Positions 43,809 to 51,968 of a stretch of DNA of 64,000 nucleotides are shown piece by piece. Numbering within the stretch: position 1 is the stretch's first letter; each line of letters starts with the position of its first letter. The translations under genes and the position numbers were made by a program. The DNA comes from Salibacterium aidingense DSM 18341. Lineage in GTDB: Bacteria > Bacillota > Bacilli > Bacillales > Marinococcaceae. The notes under the pieces were generated by a model that saw nothing but the letters and a program-made list of their open reading frames with translations, was not told the origin of the DNA and did no database searches. Location of the stretch: the NCBI RefSeq assembly GCF_000429685.1, contig NZ_AUCI01000001.1, positions 186,001-250,000 of the forward strand, written 5' to 3'.

Positions 43809-45011
43809 CTACTCTGCTGCCTCGTCGTAGAACGCGATATGATAAATCTCTTCTTTCTCCACTACTGCCTCTGAGATTTTCAGCTCTGCTGATTCCTGCT
43901 CGGCACGAGGTTCTACAAGGATCAGCCGCACTACGTCCCCTTCCACACTCCCTCTTTCAATGGGGATCACATTTCCGTTCCTGTCCTGCAGCGTATAAGC
44001 GTTTAAGTTACTAATGATCTCCTGGTCTGCTGCATTCTGACTAAATGTAATGGTTACTTCTTTTAATCCTTCACCCATCACATCTTCTACAACCGGGGCG
44101 GCCGCTGCGTTCTCCTCCCCGGCTATTTTTCCACTGGTTAAACTGTTTTTATAATACAAATGATAATCTTTTGCCTTTTCCAGCTTTTCCGTCGTTAGGC
44201 GGACAATGCTTTCGGCATTACTGCTTTCGGTCACTTCCGCCCCCACTACATTCAATGCGGGGTCAAAGGAAAAGTCACCGGGAACTGCGCTATTTACAGA
44301 TTGGTTGAAGGTGACATCTACTGTCGTGCTGTCCACCGCCTCCACCCCTGTGATGCCTTGTTCCAGGGAATAATCAACAGCGAGAGCTCTCTCCAGAAAT
44401 ACTGCAAACTGCGCCCGGGTCACAGACTCCAGCGGCCGGAAACTGCCATCTTCCGTGCTGGTAATATCATATTGCGCAAGAATTTCGATATTATTTCTAT
44501 GACTCTCGTTGGCTTCTTCTAGATCTGTAATCCCGGCGCCGCTTCCTTCTATTTCTTCCAAATCAAAAGCCCGTACCATAATGGTAGCCATTTGTTCACG
44601 AGACAGCTCCATTGCTGGAGCAAATTGTGTATTATTTTCCCGTCCCTTTATTAAACCTTCTTTTTTTATCGCAGCTGCAGCCGGCGTAAAATAACTTTCT
44701 TCTGTGAGATCATCAAAAGGAGCTTCCGCCGAAGGATCCACCTCAAGATCAAAAGCATTAGCAAGCATCGCCGCTGTCTGGCCACGGTTCATATTTTCTC
44801 CAGGGCGGTATGTATCATCCTTATACCCGTTTACTATGTTCTGTTCTGAAAGACGCTGGATAGAATCCGAAGCCCAGTACTCTTCGGAAACATCACGAAA
44901 ATCTTCTGCCGCTGCTGCCGGCGGGACATTTAATTGGCTGACAACTCCAAAGGATGATAACAATAAAGTTCCTATGAATAGATGCAAAGAAACCTTTGTT
45001 TTCGTGCGCAC
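43809..45011 (-). CDS. secreted SLH-domain protein with Ig-like C-terminus
   Basis: Surface protein of 400 residues, starting at GTG 45011 because AAGGAGGGG lies five bases upstream and a signal peptide follows at once (VRTKTKVSLHLF...AAAA). The open frame extends 76 codons further, through a terminator-like hairpin, and is not credible there. Three SLH repeats occupy about 35-210, with GYKDDTYRPGENMNRGQ, GRENNTQFAPAMELSREQ and SFRPLESVTRAQ. They anchor the protein to pyruvylated wall polymer. Two beta-rich SwmB-like modules follow (VEAVDSTTVDVTFNQ; LKEVTITFSQNA). The order is reversed relative to the giant SLH protein of this window. Function beyond wall binding is unknown. Confidence 0.87.
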   Translation of the reverse strand: MRTKTKVSLHLFIGTLLLSSFGVVSQLNVPPAAAAEDFRDVSEEYWASDSIQRLSEQNIVNGYKDDTYRPGENMNRGQTAAMLANAFDLEVDPSAEAPFDDLTEESYFTPAAAAIKKEGLIKGRENNTQFAPAMELSREQMATIMVRAFDLEEIEGSGAGITDLEEANESHRNNIEILAQYDITSTEDGSFRPLESVTRAQFAVFLERALAVDYSLEQGITGVEAVDSTTVDVTFNQSVNSAVPGDFSFDPALNVVGAEVTESSNAESIVRLTTEKLEKAKDYHLYYKNSLTSGKIAGEENAAAAPVVEDVMGEGLKEVTITFSQNAADQEIISNLNAYTLQDRNGNVIPIERGSVEGDVVRLILVEPRAEQESAELKISEAVVEKEEIYHIAFYDEAAE

Positions 45012-45463
45012 GACAACCCCTCCTTCTTTTTGAAAATATATAAGTCTATCGCCCCCTTTAACAGCTGAACCTTTCCATTTTATCGTATGGCATGACGGTT
45101 CCATTATCAACACATAAAGGGAAAAAAGCCCAGGGGCAGGCGCCCTGAGCTTTTCTACGAATTCATGCCACTGCAATGCCTGTTCCAATACTTTATCTCC
45201 ATTCATCGTACCATAAGCCATCGTATCGATAACATCCACCGCGGTGCCGTAGCGGCGGGGCAGTGATATAGAAACGCTCCGCCTGCTTAACGTTACAATT
45301 TCAGTTTTTCTTATGGAATGTAAAGGTAACTGCGGCTCTTACGATTGCTTTTTTCATTCCAGAATAACAAAGTAACGGTAAGCCCTGCTTTAACAATCAC
45401 TTTCCATCCATATACCGTTCCTTTTCATAGTTCAACCGGGGCTAACCGAGTGCTTTTTGAGGA
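45012..45463. other. spacer between panF and the second SLH gene, with hairpin
   Basis: No accepted gene. A strong hairpin lies at 45124-45154: AAAAGCCCAGGG with CCCTGAGCTTTT, one mismatch. On the minus strand it ends in TTTTTTC, fitting a terminator for the panF transcript. The 300 bases between panF and the hairpin contain an open but start-poor minus frame that I cannot support as coding. Confidence 0.5.
45122..45157 (-). terminator. terminator upstream of the second SLH gene
   Basis: Twelve-base stem with one mismatch (45124-45135 with 45143-45154), a 7-base loop and a U-run on the minus strand. It separates the yhdT-panF transcript from the SLH gene. Confidence 0.75.
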
Positions 45464-46915
45464 TCAGGGCTGTTCTGCAGCTTGCAGGTCTGCCCTTTTC
45501 CGCCGGACAGCCAGGCTTCCAATGATGTAGCCGGCAAACGATAACAGGACCGGGAGCGTAACAGTGTGCATCCCAAACGGTTCCGGCCAAAGGTTATGAA
45601 TAAGACTGTAGGCCCCCACTCCAATAATAATCGAAGCCATTGCCCCATATTTGTTTCCTTTCGTCCAGTATAACCCGAGCACCACCGGCCAGATAAAGGC
45701 GGACTCGAGACCGCCAAAAGCGAACAAATTCAGCCATATCAATAAATCCGGCGGAGTCAGCGACATCGCAAATACTGTAATACCGAGCAGGGCTGTCACG
45801 CCAAAGCTGATCCGTTTTACTTGTTTACGCGTGGCTTCGGGATTCATATAATTCAAATACACATCTTTGACGACAGTGGAACTAACGAGCAGCAGCAGGG
45901 AATCCACCGTTGACATGATAGCAGCCATTGGGGCCGCAAGCACAAGTCCGGCGAGCCAGGCAGGCAGTACTTCCATGGCAATCTGCGGCATCACAGAATC
46001 AGCCGTTTCGATGCCGGGCAGAATAGGGCGGGCCATCACTCCGACAAGGTGCATGCCAAACATCATAAACGCCACGACGATAGTGCCGATGATTAATGCC
46101 CGGTGCATCCCTTTTGCACTTTTATAGGACATGGCACGCACCGCAACCTGCGGCAGACCGATCACTCCGACTCCGACAAGAATCCAGAAGGAGGACACAT
46201 AGCGCGGCGTTAAGCTTCCATCGTGCCCGAACGGAGTCACCAGATTCGGGTTTTCAGAAGCAAGGTCCGTCATTATATTCCCTATGCCGCCTCCAGCGAT
46301 GATGGTTCCAACCAGAATAATCAGTGTACCGAAAAACATAACAATCCCCTGCAGGGTATCGGTGACGACGACAGCACGGAAACCGCCAATGATAACGTAG
46401 AAAATCACGGAAACCGCAAAAATGAATAATGCCGACGTATACGACAGTCCCGTCAGTGATTCAATCAGACGGGCGCCGCCAACCCATTGCGCTGCCATTG
46501 CAGAAAATAAAAAGATGATAATACTGATAGCACTAAGTAGTACGACAGCTTTACTCTGGTAGCGGCCCTTCAAATAATCAACCAGGGTCACAGCCTTATA
46601 TTGACGTGCCTTAATCGCAAATTTTTTCCCTAAAATCATCAGGACAAAATATCCGGTCGCGACCTGGGACATGGCAAGCAGGACCCAGCCGAGACCTTCA
46701 CTGTAGGCAGCCCCGGGCCCGCCGACAAAGCTGCTCGCGCTTCCATAAGTCGCAATCATCGTCATGGCAAGGATCAGCCCGCCGAGTTCACGGCTGCCGA
46801 GGAAGTATTCCTGCAGGAAGTCGCGCTTTGCTGCCATATGGCGGGCCGCCCAGAACCCAACTCCAAAAATAACAACCAGAAACAAAAACAGCGGAATCGT
46901 TACCCCCCAATTCAT
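45464..46915 (-). CDS. panF: sodium/pantothenate symporter (PanF)
   Basis: Sodium:solute symporter of 483 residues with about 13 membrane helices. ATYGSASSFVGGPGAAY near 56-72, AAQWVGGARLIESLTGLSY, IIGGFRAVVVTDTLQGIVM, and AAPMAAIMSTVDSLLLLVSS are typical of the PanF branch. It imports pantothenate, the coenzyme A precursor, with sodium. The preceding gene is a YhdT homologue whose stop overlaps this start by four bases, an arrangement also known from Escherichia coli. The C-terminus is short and charged. Confidence 0.9.
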   Translation of the reverse strand: MNWGVTIPLFLFLVVIFGVGFWAARHMAAKRDFLQEYFLGSRELGGLILAMTMIATYGSASSFVGGPGAAYSEGLGWVLLAMSQVATGYFVLMILGKKFAIKARQYKAVTLVDYLKGRYQSKAVVLLSAISIIIFLFSAMAAQWVGGARLIESLTGLSYTSALFIFAVSVIFYVIIGGFRAVVVTDTLQGIVMFFGTLIILVGTIIAGGGIGNIMTDLASENPNLVTPFGHDGSLTPRYVSSFWILVGVGVIGLPQVAVRAMSYKSAKGMHRALIIGTIVVAFMMFGMHLVGVMARPILPGIETADSVMPQIAMEVLPAWLAGLVLAAPMAAIMSTVDSLLLLVSSTVVKDVYLNYMNPEATRKQVKRISFGVTALLGITVFAMSLTPPDLLIWLNLFAFGGLESAFIWPVVLGLYWTKGNKYGAMASIIIGVGAYSLIHNLWPEPFGMHTVTLPVLLSFAGYIIGSLAVRRKRADLQAAEQP

Positions 46916-47184
46916 GAGGATCCCTCTTCCTCGTCTTCCAGCGGCACTTCTTTAAAAAAGGCTTTTACAATAAAAGCGACCAGCGCCATCATGACAATGG
47001 AACCTAAAGCACAGCTGTAAAAAAACCACGCCGGCATTCCGAGTATATAGTGGTATTCCCCCGGCGGCTTCGACCCCAGACCGTAGGCGAACCCAAACCA
47101 CCAGAGAAAATTAAAAAGGACAAGTCCCACCCCGATCCAGGCTTCTTTATGAGCGGTTCTAAAACGGGAATCGAAGTTCTGCAT
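46912..47184 (-). CDS. yhdT: YhdT-family small membrane protein (PanF partner)
   Basis: DUF997 protein of 90 residues with two transmembrane helices, near 17-38 and 48-72. The ATG at 47184 is chosen for its GAGGAGG site. The frame is open 21 codons further upstream but without one. The sequence AHKEAWIGVGLVLFNFLWWFGFAYGLG is family-typical, as is its overlap (ATGA) with panF. It is presumed to assist the symporter. No direct function is established. Confidence 0.85.
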   Translation of the reverse strand: MQNFDSRFRTAHKEAWIGVGLVLFNFLWWFGFAYGLGSKPPGEYHYILGMPAWFFYSCALGSIVMMALVAFIVKAFFKEVPLEDEEEGSS

Positions 47185-47329
47185 ATTTATCCTCCTCATC
47201 AAATCTCTAATAAAGATTTTACTATGTCTTTTCGCTTTTTCACACAAAAGAGTTCCATGTTTCTACATGTTTGTTCAGGGTATAATAAACAAAAGAAAGA
47301 TCTACCTTTTATTGATGGAGGACCAGTTC

Positions 47330-48559
47330 ATGCTCGCAGCAATCATTTTCCTACTATGTGTTTCTCTCTTTTTGTCAGGAAGTGAAACCGCCCTTACAGC
47401 TGTGAATAAAATGAAAGTACAATCAAGAGCTGAAAATGGAGAAGCATCGTCAAAAAAACTGTTACATATGATTTCACATCCGGATGAATTGATTACGGCC
47501 ATTCTGATCGGGAATAACATTTCAAACATTATGCTGCCAACCCTTGTTACGATCGCTGCGTTAGATTATGGAGTGAACGTCGGCCTGGCTACAGCCGTGT
47601 TGACAGTTGTAATCATTGTATTTTCCGAGGTGCTCCCAAAATCGATAGCTGCAACGTTCGCTGACAAAATTGCCTACTTGGTGGCACCGGTCATACGGTT
47701 TATCATGACGATATTCAAGCCGTTAACTGCTCTGCTTTCCCTCTTTACAGGAGCCGTCATCCGAGTCATATCAAAAGGGCAGAAAGAACAGATTTCCTTT
47801 TCCAAAGAAGAATTAAAAACAATGGTCGATATCGGATCCTCTGAAGGCACATTTGAAACGGAAGAAACCCAGCGTATTAAAGGGGTCATTGATTTTTATA
47901 ATAAAGACGTTAAGGATGCATTAAAAACACCACGAATGGATATTGTCGGTATTCCCGCCGAAAGCAGTTACAAAGAAGCAGAAGCCATTATTTTGAAGCA
48001 CAATCACACACGCTATCCGGTGTATGACGGGAATATGGATCACATTATCGGAGTCTTTCATTCCAAGCTTTTGCTGCAGTGGGCAAACGCTCCGGGAAAA
48101 AGCCTGTCTGATTTCACCGATAATTACCCCTTATACATTGTGGAAACAACAAATATAGAAAAAGTGTTTAAAATGATGCTGAAAGAAAAAAAACACCTCG
48201 CCATTGTTCTGGATGAATACGGGGGAACGACAGGGATTATCAGCCATGAAGATATCATTGAAGCGATGATCGGCCAGGAGATAGCTGACGAAACGGATGA
48301 AGAAGAGGATGTCTTGATTAAGGAACTGTCAGAGGACCACATCGTCTGTCACGGCAAATTAGGCATACGCCGCCTCAATGACTTGTTTCGTTCCCGTATA
48401 CCAGAAGAAGAGGATATCATCGCCGGATTTCTTTATAAAGAGATGGAGCATATTCCGGGAGAAGGGGAAACATTAGAATATCATTCACTATTCTTTGAGA
48501 TCATAAAAATGGACAAAAACCGCATTGAACAAGTGAAAATCAAGAAGCTTCCCGAGTAG
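47330..48559 (+). CDS. CNNM/CorC-type membrane protein with CBS pair
   Basis: Hemolysin C/CorC-family protein of 409 residues, often linked to magnesium or cobalt efflux. The start at 47330 follows ATGGAGG with eight bases of spacing. The DUF21 membrane domain (about 1-175) contains FLSGSETALTAVNKMK and IIVFSEVLPKSIAATF. Two CBS repeats lie at about 190-310, with RMDIVGIP, HTRYPVYDGNMDHIIGV and LAIVLDEYGGTTGIISHEDI. The transporter-associated C-terminal domain has GKLGIRRLNDLF. It is divergent from yhdT-panF. Eventual substrate uncertain. Confidence 0.9.
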   Translation: MLAAIIFLLCVSLFLSGSETALTAVNKMKVQSRAENGEASSKKLLHMISHPDELITAILIGNNISNIMLPTLVTIAALDYGVNVGLATAVLTVVIIVFSEVLPKSIAATFADKIAYLVAPVIRFIMTIFKPLTALLSLFTGAVIRVISKGQKEQISFSKEELKTMVDIGSSEGTFETEETQRIKGVIDFYNKDVKDALKTPRMDIVGIPAESSYKEAEAIILKHNHTRYPVYDGNMDHIIGVFHSKLLLQWANAPGKSLSDFTDNYPLYIVETTNIEKVFKMMLKEKKHLAIVLDEYGGTTGIISHEDIIEAMIGQEIADETDEEEDVLIKELSEDHIVCHGKLGIRRLNDLFRSRIPEEEDIIAGFLYKEMEHIPGEGETLEYHSLFFEIIKMDKNRIEQVKIKKLPE

Positions 48560-48684
48560 AACGACTAAGTTCATCGCGAACTGTTCATTGTCTAAAAACG
48601 AAGATTCAGATTGGTGTTGTTTCCGTCATACCTTGAGAAGAATTGTTTCTGTGTTTTATAAGCGGGAAAAGGTGCTCCCTATCC

Positions 48685-48732
48685 AGAATAAATGGCACGA
48701 GGTTCTATCCTTGAACCCGTGCCATTTATTCT
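48685..48732. terminator. very strong bidirectional hairpin between convergent genes
   Basis: AGAATAAATGGCACG (48685-48699) and GGTTC (48701-48705) pair with GAACC (48713-48717) and CGTGCCATTTATTCT (48718-48732). This is a 20-bp stem with one bulged base and a 7-base loop. It lies between the stops of the CNNM-type and KduD-like genes. The U-rich part is inside the stem. Confidence 0.75.
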
Positions 48733-48846
48733 ATGTATGTGTTTTATTTATTCCTATGCTAAACATCCGTAAAAACTCCCGTTTCCGGACCTGTACGACC
48801 CAGATCCGAAAGATGATAAAAATCTTCCACCGATGGAAGTTTCCCT

Positions 48847-49608
48847 TTATCTGCCCATCCATCCCCCATCTACTGCCAGCAGATGGCCGTGTACATAATT
48901 GGATTCCGGAGAGGCTAAAAATACAGCCGGGCCTTTGAAGTCGTCTGCTTCGCCCCAGCGTCCGGCCGGAATCCTTTCGAGAATCTGCCGGCTCCGCGTA
49001 GAATCATGAATCAGGGCTGTATTCATTTCCGTTGCAATATATCCTGGAACTAAGGCGTTTACATTAACGCCTTTTGGAGCCCACTCATTAGCAAGAGCTT
49101 TCGTAAGCTGAGCTACGGCTCCTTTGGCGGAGGCGTAAGCCGGGACATTTATCCCCCCTTGAAAGGATAAAAGAGAAGCAACGTTTACAATCTTTCCGTC
49201 TCCTTTCGATACCATGAGCTTTCCTGCCTCCTGACACAGGATCCAGACAGCCTTTAAGTTGATATCCATCACCTGGTCCCAGTCCTCTTCTGGAAATTCT
49301 GCAGCGGGATGCCGTTTCTGAATGCCGGCATTGTTGACGAGAATATCAATGGATCCCATGGTGCGATTTATTTCCGGAATAACCGCCTTAATCTCCTCTA
49401 CATTATTCAAATCACATGGAAAAATAGTGCAATTTACACCTAACGCTTCAATTTCCCGTTTTGTTTCATCGTTAGAAGAGCGCTGAATTAAAGCAAGGTC
49501 AGCCCCGGCCTCTGCCATTGCCACAGCAATGGACTTTCCAATCCCTCTTGTCGTTCCGGTTACTACCGCTGTCTTCCCCTGCAGTGTATCATTCGTAAAC
49601 AAAACCAT
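48847..49608 (-). CDS. kduD: KduD-like short-chain dehydrogenase
   Basis: NAD(P)-dependent SDR of 253 residues from ATG 49608, two bases after the GntR stop, with CGGAGTGAT as site. The glycine motif is VVTGTTRGIGKS (15-26), then LVNNAGIQKR. The catalytic Ser is in VASLLSFQGG, and Tyr/Lys in PAYASAKGAVAQL. The C-terminal GRWGEADDFKGPAVFLAS and GHLLAVDGGWMGR strongly resemble 2-dehydro-3-deoxy-D-gluconate 5-dehydrogenase (KduD) of pectin/uronate breakdown. Gluconate 5-dehydrogenase is an alternative. It is co-transcribed with a GntR regulator but without kduI or kdgK nearby. Confidence 0.85.
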   Translation of the reverse strand: MVLFTNDTLQGKTAVVTGTTRGIGKSIAVAMAEAGADLALIQRSSNDETKREIEALGVNCTIFPCDLNNVEEIKAVIPEINRTMGSIDILVNNAGIQKRHPAAEFPEEDWDQVMDINLKAVWILCQEAGKLMVSKGDGKIVNVASLLSFQGGINVPAYASAKGAVAQLTKALANEWAPKGVNVNALVPGYIATEMNTALIHDSTRSRQILERIPAGRWGEADDFKGPAVFLASPESNYVHGHLLAVDGGWMGR

Positions 49609-49609
49609 A

Positions 49610-50311
49610 TCACTCCGTTTCCTTCTTATGGATAAACACACTGTTATTTACCGTGGCTCTGGTATCTTCGAAGTGGGCTTGAAGGCTCGCTTCCATTTCT
49701 TCTTCCTTCCCGCTTGCGATGGCGTTCACAATATCCAGATGAGTTTGTATTAATACTTCTTCATATATTCCTTCTGCCTCTGTAGACACCCTTCGTTCTG
49801 TCGCCGTCAATAATGCCGTCATAATTAATTTTTCTATGTTTTTCCACACATGATAAATCCGGGTATGTTCACTGCCTTTAATAATAGCTTCGTGAAAGGA
49901 AATATCCTGCACAGCTAATTCAACATAATCTTGTTTAGCCATAGCAATTCTCATTTTTTCTACCGTGAAGTGCAAAAACGCTGTAGGTTCTTCATTGTTT
50001 TGCCTAGCACATTCTTTCATGGCAAAACTTTCAATGAGGTAACGAATGTCATTTAACTCTTCTACATCTTTTTGAGAGATTCCTATAATTTCAGCCCCCA
50101 TCCGTTTTAACTGGACCAGTCCCTCATGCTGAAGGATACGCAGGGCTTCTCTGGAGGGAGATCTGCTCGATTTGTATTGATCAGCAATCGAGTTTTCTGA
50201 GACCACTTCCCCTGGTTTCAGCTCTCCTGTCATAATTTCATAGCGCATATAACCAGCAATTTCTTCCCCTTTGGAAGAAGGATTCAACTTTTCAACAGGA
50301 AACGGCACCAC
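49610..50311 (-). CDS. GntR/FadR (FCD) transcriptional regulator
   Basis: Regulator of 233 residues. The N-terminal winged helix (IMTGELKPGEVVSENSIADQ...SREALRILQHEGLVQL, about 26-70) precedes an FCD helical ligand domain (about 85-220). The latter has a metal-site pattern: Asp in VQDISFHEAII with His, then HVWKNIEK and THLDIVNAI. Such regulators commonly sense sugar acids. The following gene is a KduD-like dehydrogenase, so a uronate or gluconate derivative is a likely inducer. A palindrome of the GntR type lies 26 bases upstream of the start, implying autoregulation. Confidence 0.88.
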   Translation of the reverse strand: MVPFPVEKLNPSSKGEEIAGYMRYEIMTGELKPGEVVSENSIADQYKSSRSPSREALRILQHEGLVQLKRMGAEIIGISQKDVEELNDIRYLIESFAMKECARQNNEEPTAFLHFTVEKMRIAMAKQDYVELAVQDISFHEAIIKGSEHTRIYHVWKNIEKLIMTALLTATERRVSTEAEGIYEEVLIQTHLDIVNAIASGKEEEMEASLQAHFEDTRATVNNSVFIHKKETE

Positions 50312-50336
50312 ATCCTCCCTTCCTTTCTCTCTTTTT

Positions 50337-50355
50337 TTGTATACCTTGTATACAA
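50337..50355 (-). promoter_or_regulatory. GntR-type operator
   Basis: Perfect inverted repeat TTGTATAC-CTT-GTATACAA immediately upstream of the GntR gene. Its right half contains TTGTATACAA, the core of the Bacillus gluconate-operon operator as I recall it. Confidence 0.7.
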
Positions 50356-50382
50356 CTTAATTTTACAGAAAAAACATTGCTT

Positions 50383-50396
50383 TGTAAACGGTTTAA
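50383..50396 (-). promoter_or_regulatory. cre-like box upstream of GntR-kduD
   Basis: TGTAAACGGTTTAA agrees with the CcpA consensus at 13 of 14 positions and lies about 70 bases before the GntR start, next to the operator palindrome. Confidence 0.5.
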
Positions 50397-50437
50397 TAAC
50401 ATTATTTTCCTATTAGCGCTTCCAGCACGCAGCAGCC

Positions 50438-50565
50438 ACGGACATTTATTCCGCTATCCGGCTCTTGGACCGCTTCTTTCACGCAGAAAAGAGGAAATAG
50501 CGGCACAAATGTCCGCTTGCTCCTTCAAAATAGGAAAAATGGAAGAAATAACGGAATATATGTCC
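50438..50565. repeat. long palindromic intergenic repeat, copy 2
   Basis: CGGACATTTATTCCGCTAT (50439-50457) pairs with ATAGCGGCACAAATGTCCG (50497-50515) with two mismatches over 19 bp. A third, inverted unit lies at 50548-50565. The loop GGACCGCTTCTTTCAC...AAAAGAGGAA matches copy 1 (39456-39636). It occupies the space between GntR and the 3' end of xylR. Confidence 0.85.
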
Positions 50566-50582
50566 ACCCCTTCAGCACTACT

Positions 50583-51758
50583 TTATGAAACGGTTACTTT
50601 ATTCTCTGCGAAAAAGGCTTCCACCGAAAAAGCGGCTGAGCCTAAAGCACAGGATTCAATACCGAATTGAGAGAACGTGATAGAAAGGTCTTGATAATAA
50701 TAAGGCAGCAGGCGTTGTTCCAGAACATGGTGAATAGGATTAATCAACCAATTTTGAAGTTTGGAAAGGCGGTTCCCAATGATAATCTGTTCCGGATTAA
50801 ACGTATTGATGACATTGGTCAATCCGATCCCGGCATATTCTCCAATTCGATGAAACAAAGGGATCACCTCTGTATTCCCGTTTTCGGCTTCCTGTATCAG
50901 CATATCCAGTGAAATCTCTCTCTCCTGTAAGGAAGGCAGCGATTTAGCTTGTTCTAATAACGCGCTTTCCGAGCTGTATAATTCCCAGCATCCTTTATTT
51001 CCGCATCTGCATTTTTTGCCGTTGGCATCGATCGTAAAATGCCCCATTTCTCCGGCAATGCCATTTGCTCCTTTATACAACTGATTGTTGATGATAATAC
51101 CAGTGCCAATCCCAATCCCCATGCTGATATATACAAAGTTTCTGCTTGATTTTCCTGCGCCGTGAATATTTTCTCCGTGCGCCCCGGCTTTGGCTTCGTT
51201 TTCTATAACCACGGGGAGTTGAAAGTTCTCTTCCAGTTCCTGTTTTAAATTAACCTGTTCCCAGTTTAAATTCGGTGCGAACAATATTCTCCCGTTCTTA
51301 TCGGTAATCCCCGGCACGCCTATTCCTATACCAACAACGCCATAGGCGCTGAAAGGTTTTCTGTCCATCAGGGATTGGACCACATTTTTCAACATTGGCA
51401 GTACCACATCAAGAGAGGTATTCTCTAAGGGTTCTTCGATTTTTTCTATTACCTCCCCCTGCAGGTCCGTCAACACGGCTAAGATGTAGTTCACCCCCAA
51501 GTCAATCCCAATGGCATACCCGGCTTTTTTGTTAAAGTAGAGCATCACAGGCTTCCGTCCTCCGCTTGAAAGACCTGTTCCAATCTCCTGTACAAATTGT
51601 TCCTCCATTAATTCATTGACCAACCCTGATACGGTCGCTTTATTTAATCCAGAGTCCTTCGAAATCTGTGCTCTCGAAATGGGACTGGATGCTTGAATTG
51701 TTTGGAGTACAATAGACTTATTTATTTTTTTCACCAGTTCCTGATCGCCCGTTTGCAT
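50583..51758 (-). CDS. xylR: xylose operon repressor XylR (ROK family)
   Basis: Xylose-responsive repressor of 391 residues. The winged helix, with ISRAQISKDSGLNKATVSGLVNEL (about 27-50), is close to Bacillus XylR. So are SSGGRKPVMLYFNKKAGYAIGIDLGV, VGIGIGVPGITDKNG, FAPNLNW and the zinc motif CRCGNKGCWELY. Together these identify XylR rather than a generic ROK protein. It is divergent from xylFGH. XylR-operator-like palindromes occur upstream of itself, xylF and xylA. A cluster of xylose genes surrounds it. Confidence 0.93.
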   Translation of the reverse strand: MQTGDQELVKKINKSIVLQTIQASSPISRAQISKDSGLNKATVSGLVNELMEEQFVQEIGTGLSSGGRKPVMLYFNKKAGYAIGIDLGVNYILAVLTDLQGEVIEKIEEPLENTSLDVVLPMLKNVVQSLMDRKPFSAYGVVGIGIGVPGITDKNGRILFAPNLNWEQVNLKQELEENFQLPVVIENEAKAGAHGENIHGAGKSSRNFVYISMGIGIGTGIIINNQLYKGANGIAGEMGHFTIDANGKKCRCGNKGCWELYSSESALLEQAKSLPSLQEREISLDMLIQEAENGNTEVIPLFHRIGEYAGIGLTNVINTFNPEQIIIGNRLSKLQNWLINPIHHVLEQRLLPYYYQDLSITFSQFGIESCALGSAAFSVEAFFAENKVTVS

Positions 51759-51773
51759 GTCATTCCTCCACTG

Positions 51774-51794
51774 TTTGTTTATTTATTAAACATA
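51774..51794 (-). promoter_or_regulatory. xylO-like operator at xylR
   Basis: TTTGTTT-N7-AAACATA, with the same half-site spacing as the xylF operator, 15 bases before the xylR start. The inner TGTTTA/TAAACA is perfectly symmetric. It suggests autorepression. Confidence 0.6.
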
Positions 51795-51893
51795 ATAGCA
51801 TATAAGAAAATATTTCATAAGGGTTATTTTATTTTATTTCATCCTTTAAACCTTTTACATCAGTAAATTATTACTACAAAATTATAATCATGA

Positions 51894-51943
51894 TTGACAC
51901 CGCTTTCAATTAGGTATTATACTTTGTTTATCGGAAAAACAAA
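51894..51943 (+). promoter_or_regulatory. xylFGH promoter with cre and xylO
   Basis: TTGACA (51894-51899) and TATACT (51918-51923) are spaced 18 bases. A cre-like TGACACCGCTTTCA (51895-51908) covers the -35 box. TTTGTTT-N7-AAACAAA (51923-51943), a close match to the Bacillus XylR operator, starts at the -10 box. Both repressors could occlude RNA polymerase. Confidence 0.75.
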
Positions 51944-51968
51944 TTGAAAATTTTGAGGAGGACTTATT

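Noticed and set aside
45012-45300. Minus-strand open frame in the panF-SLH spacer that encodes a protein-like stretch (VDVIDTMAYGTMNGDK)
   Set aside because: It has no supported start and no stop before a terminator hairpin, and it simply runs into the SLH gene. It might be a decayed gene end, but I cannot show it.
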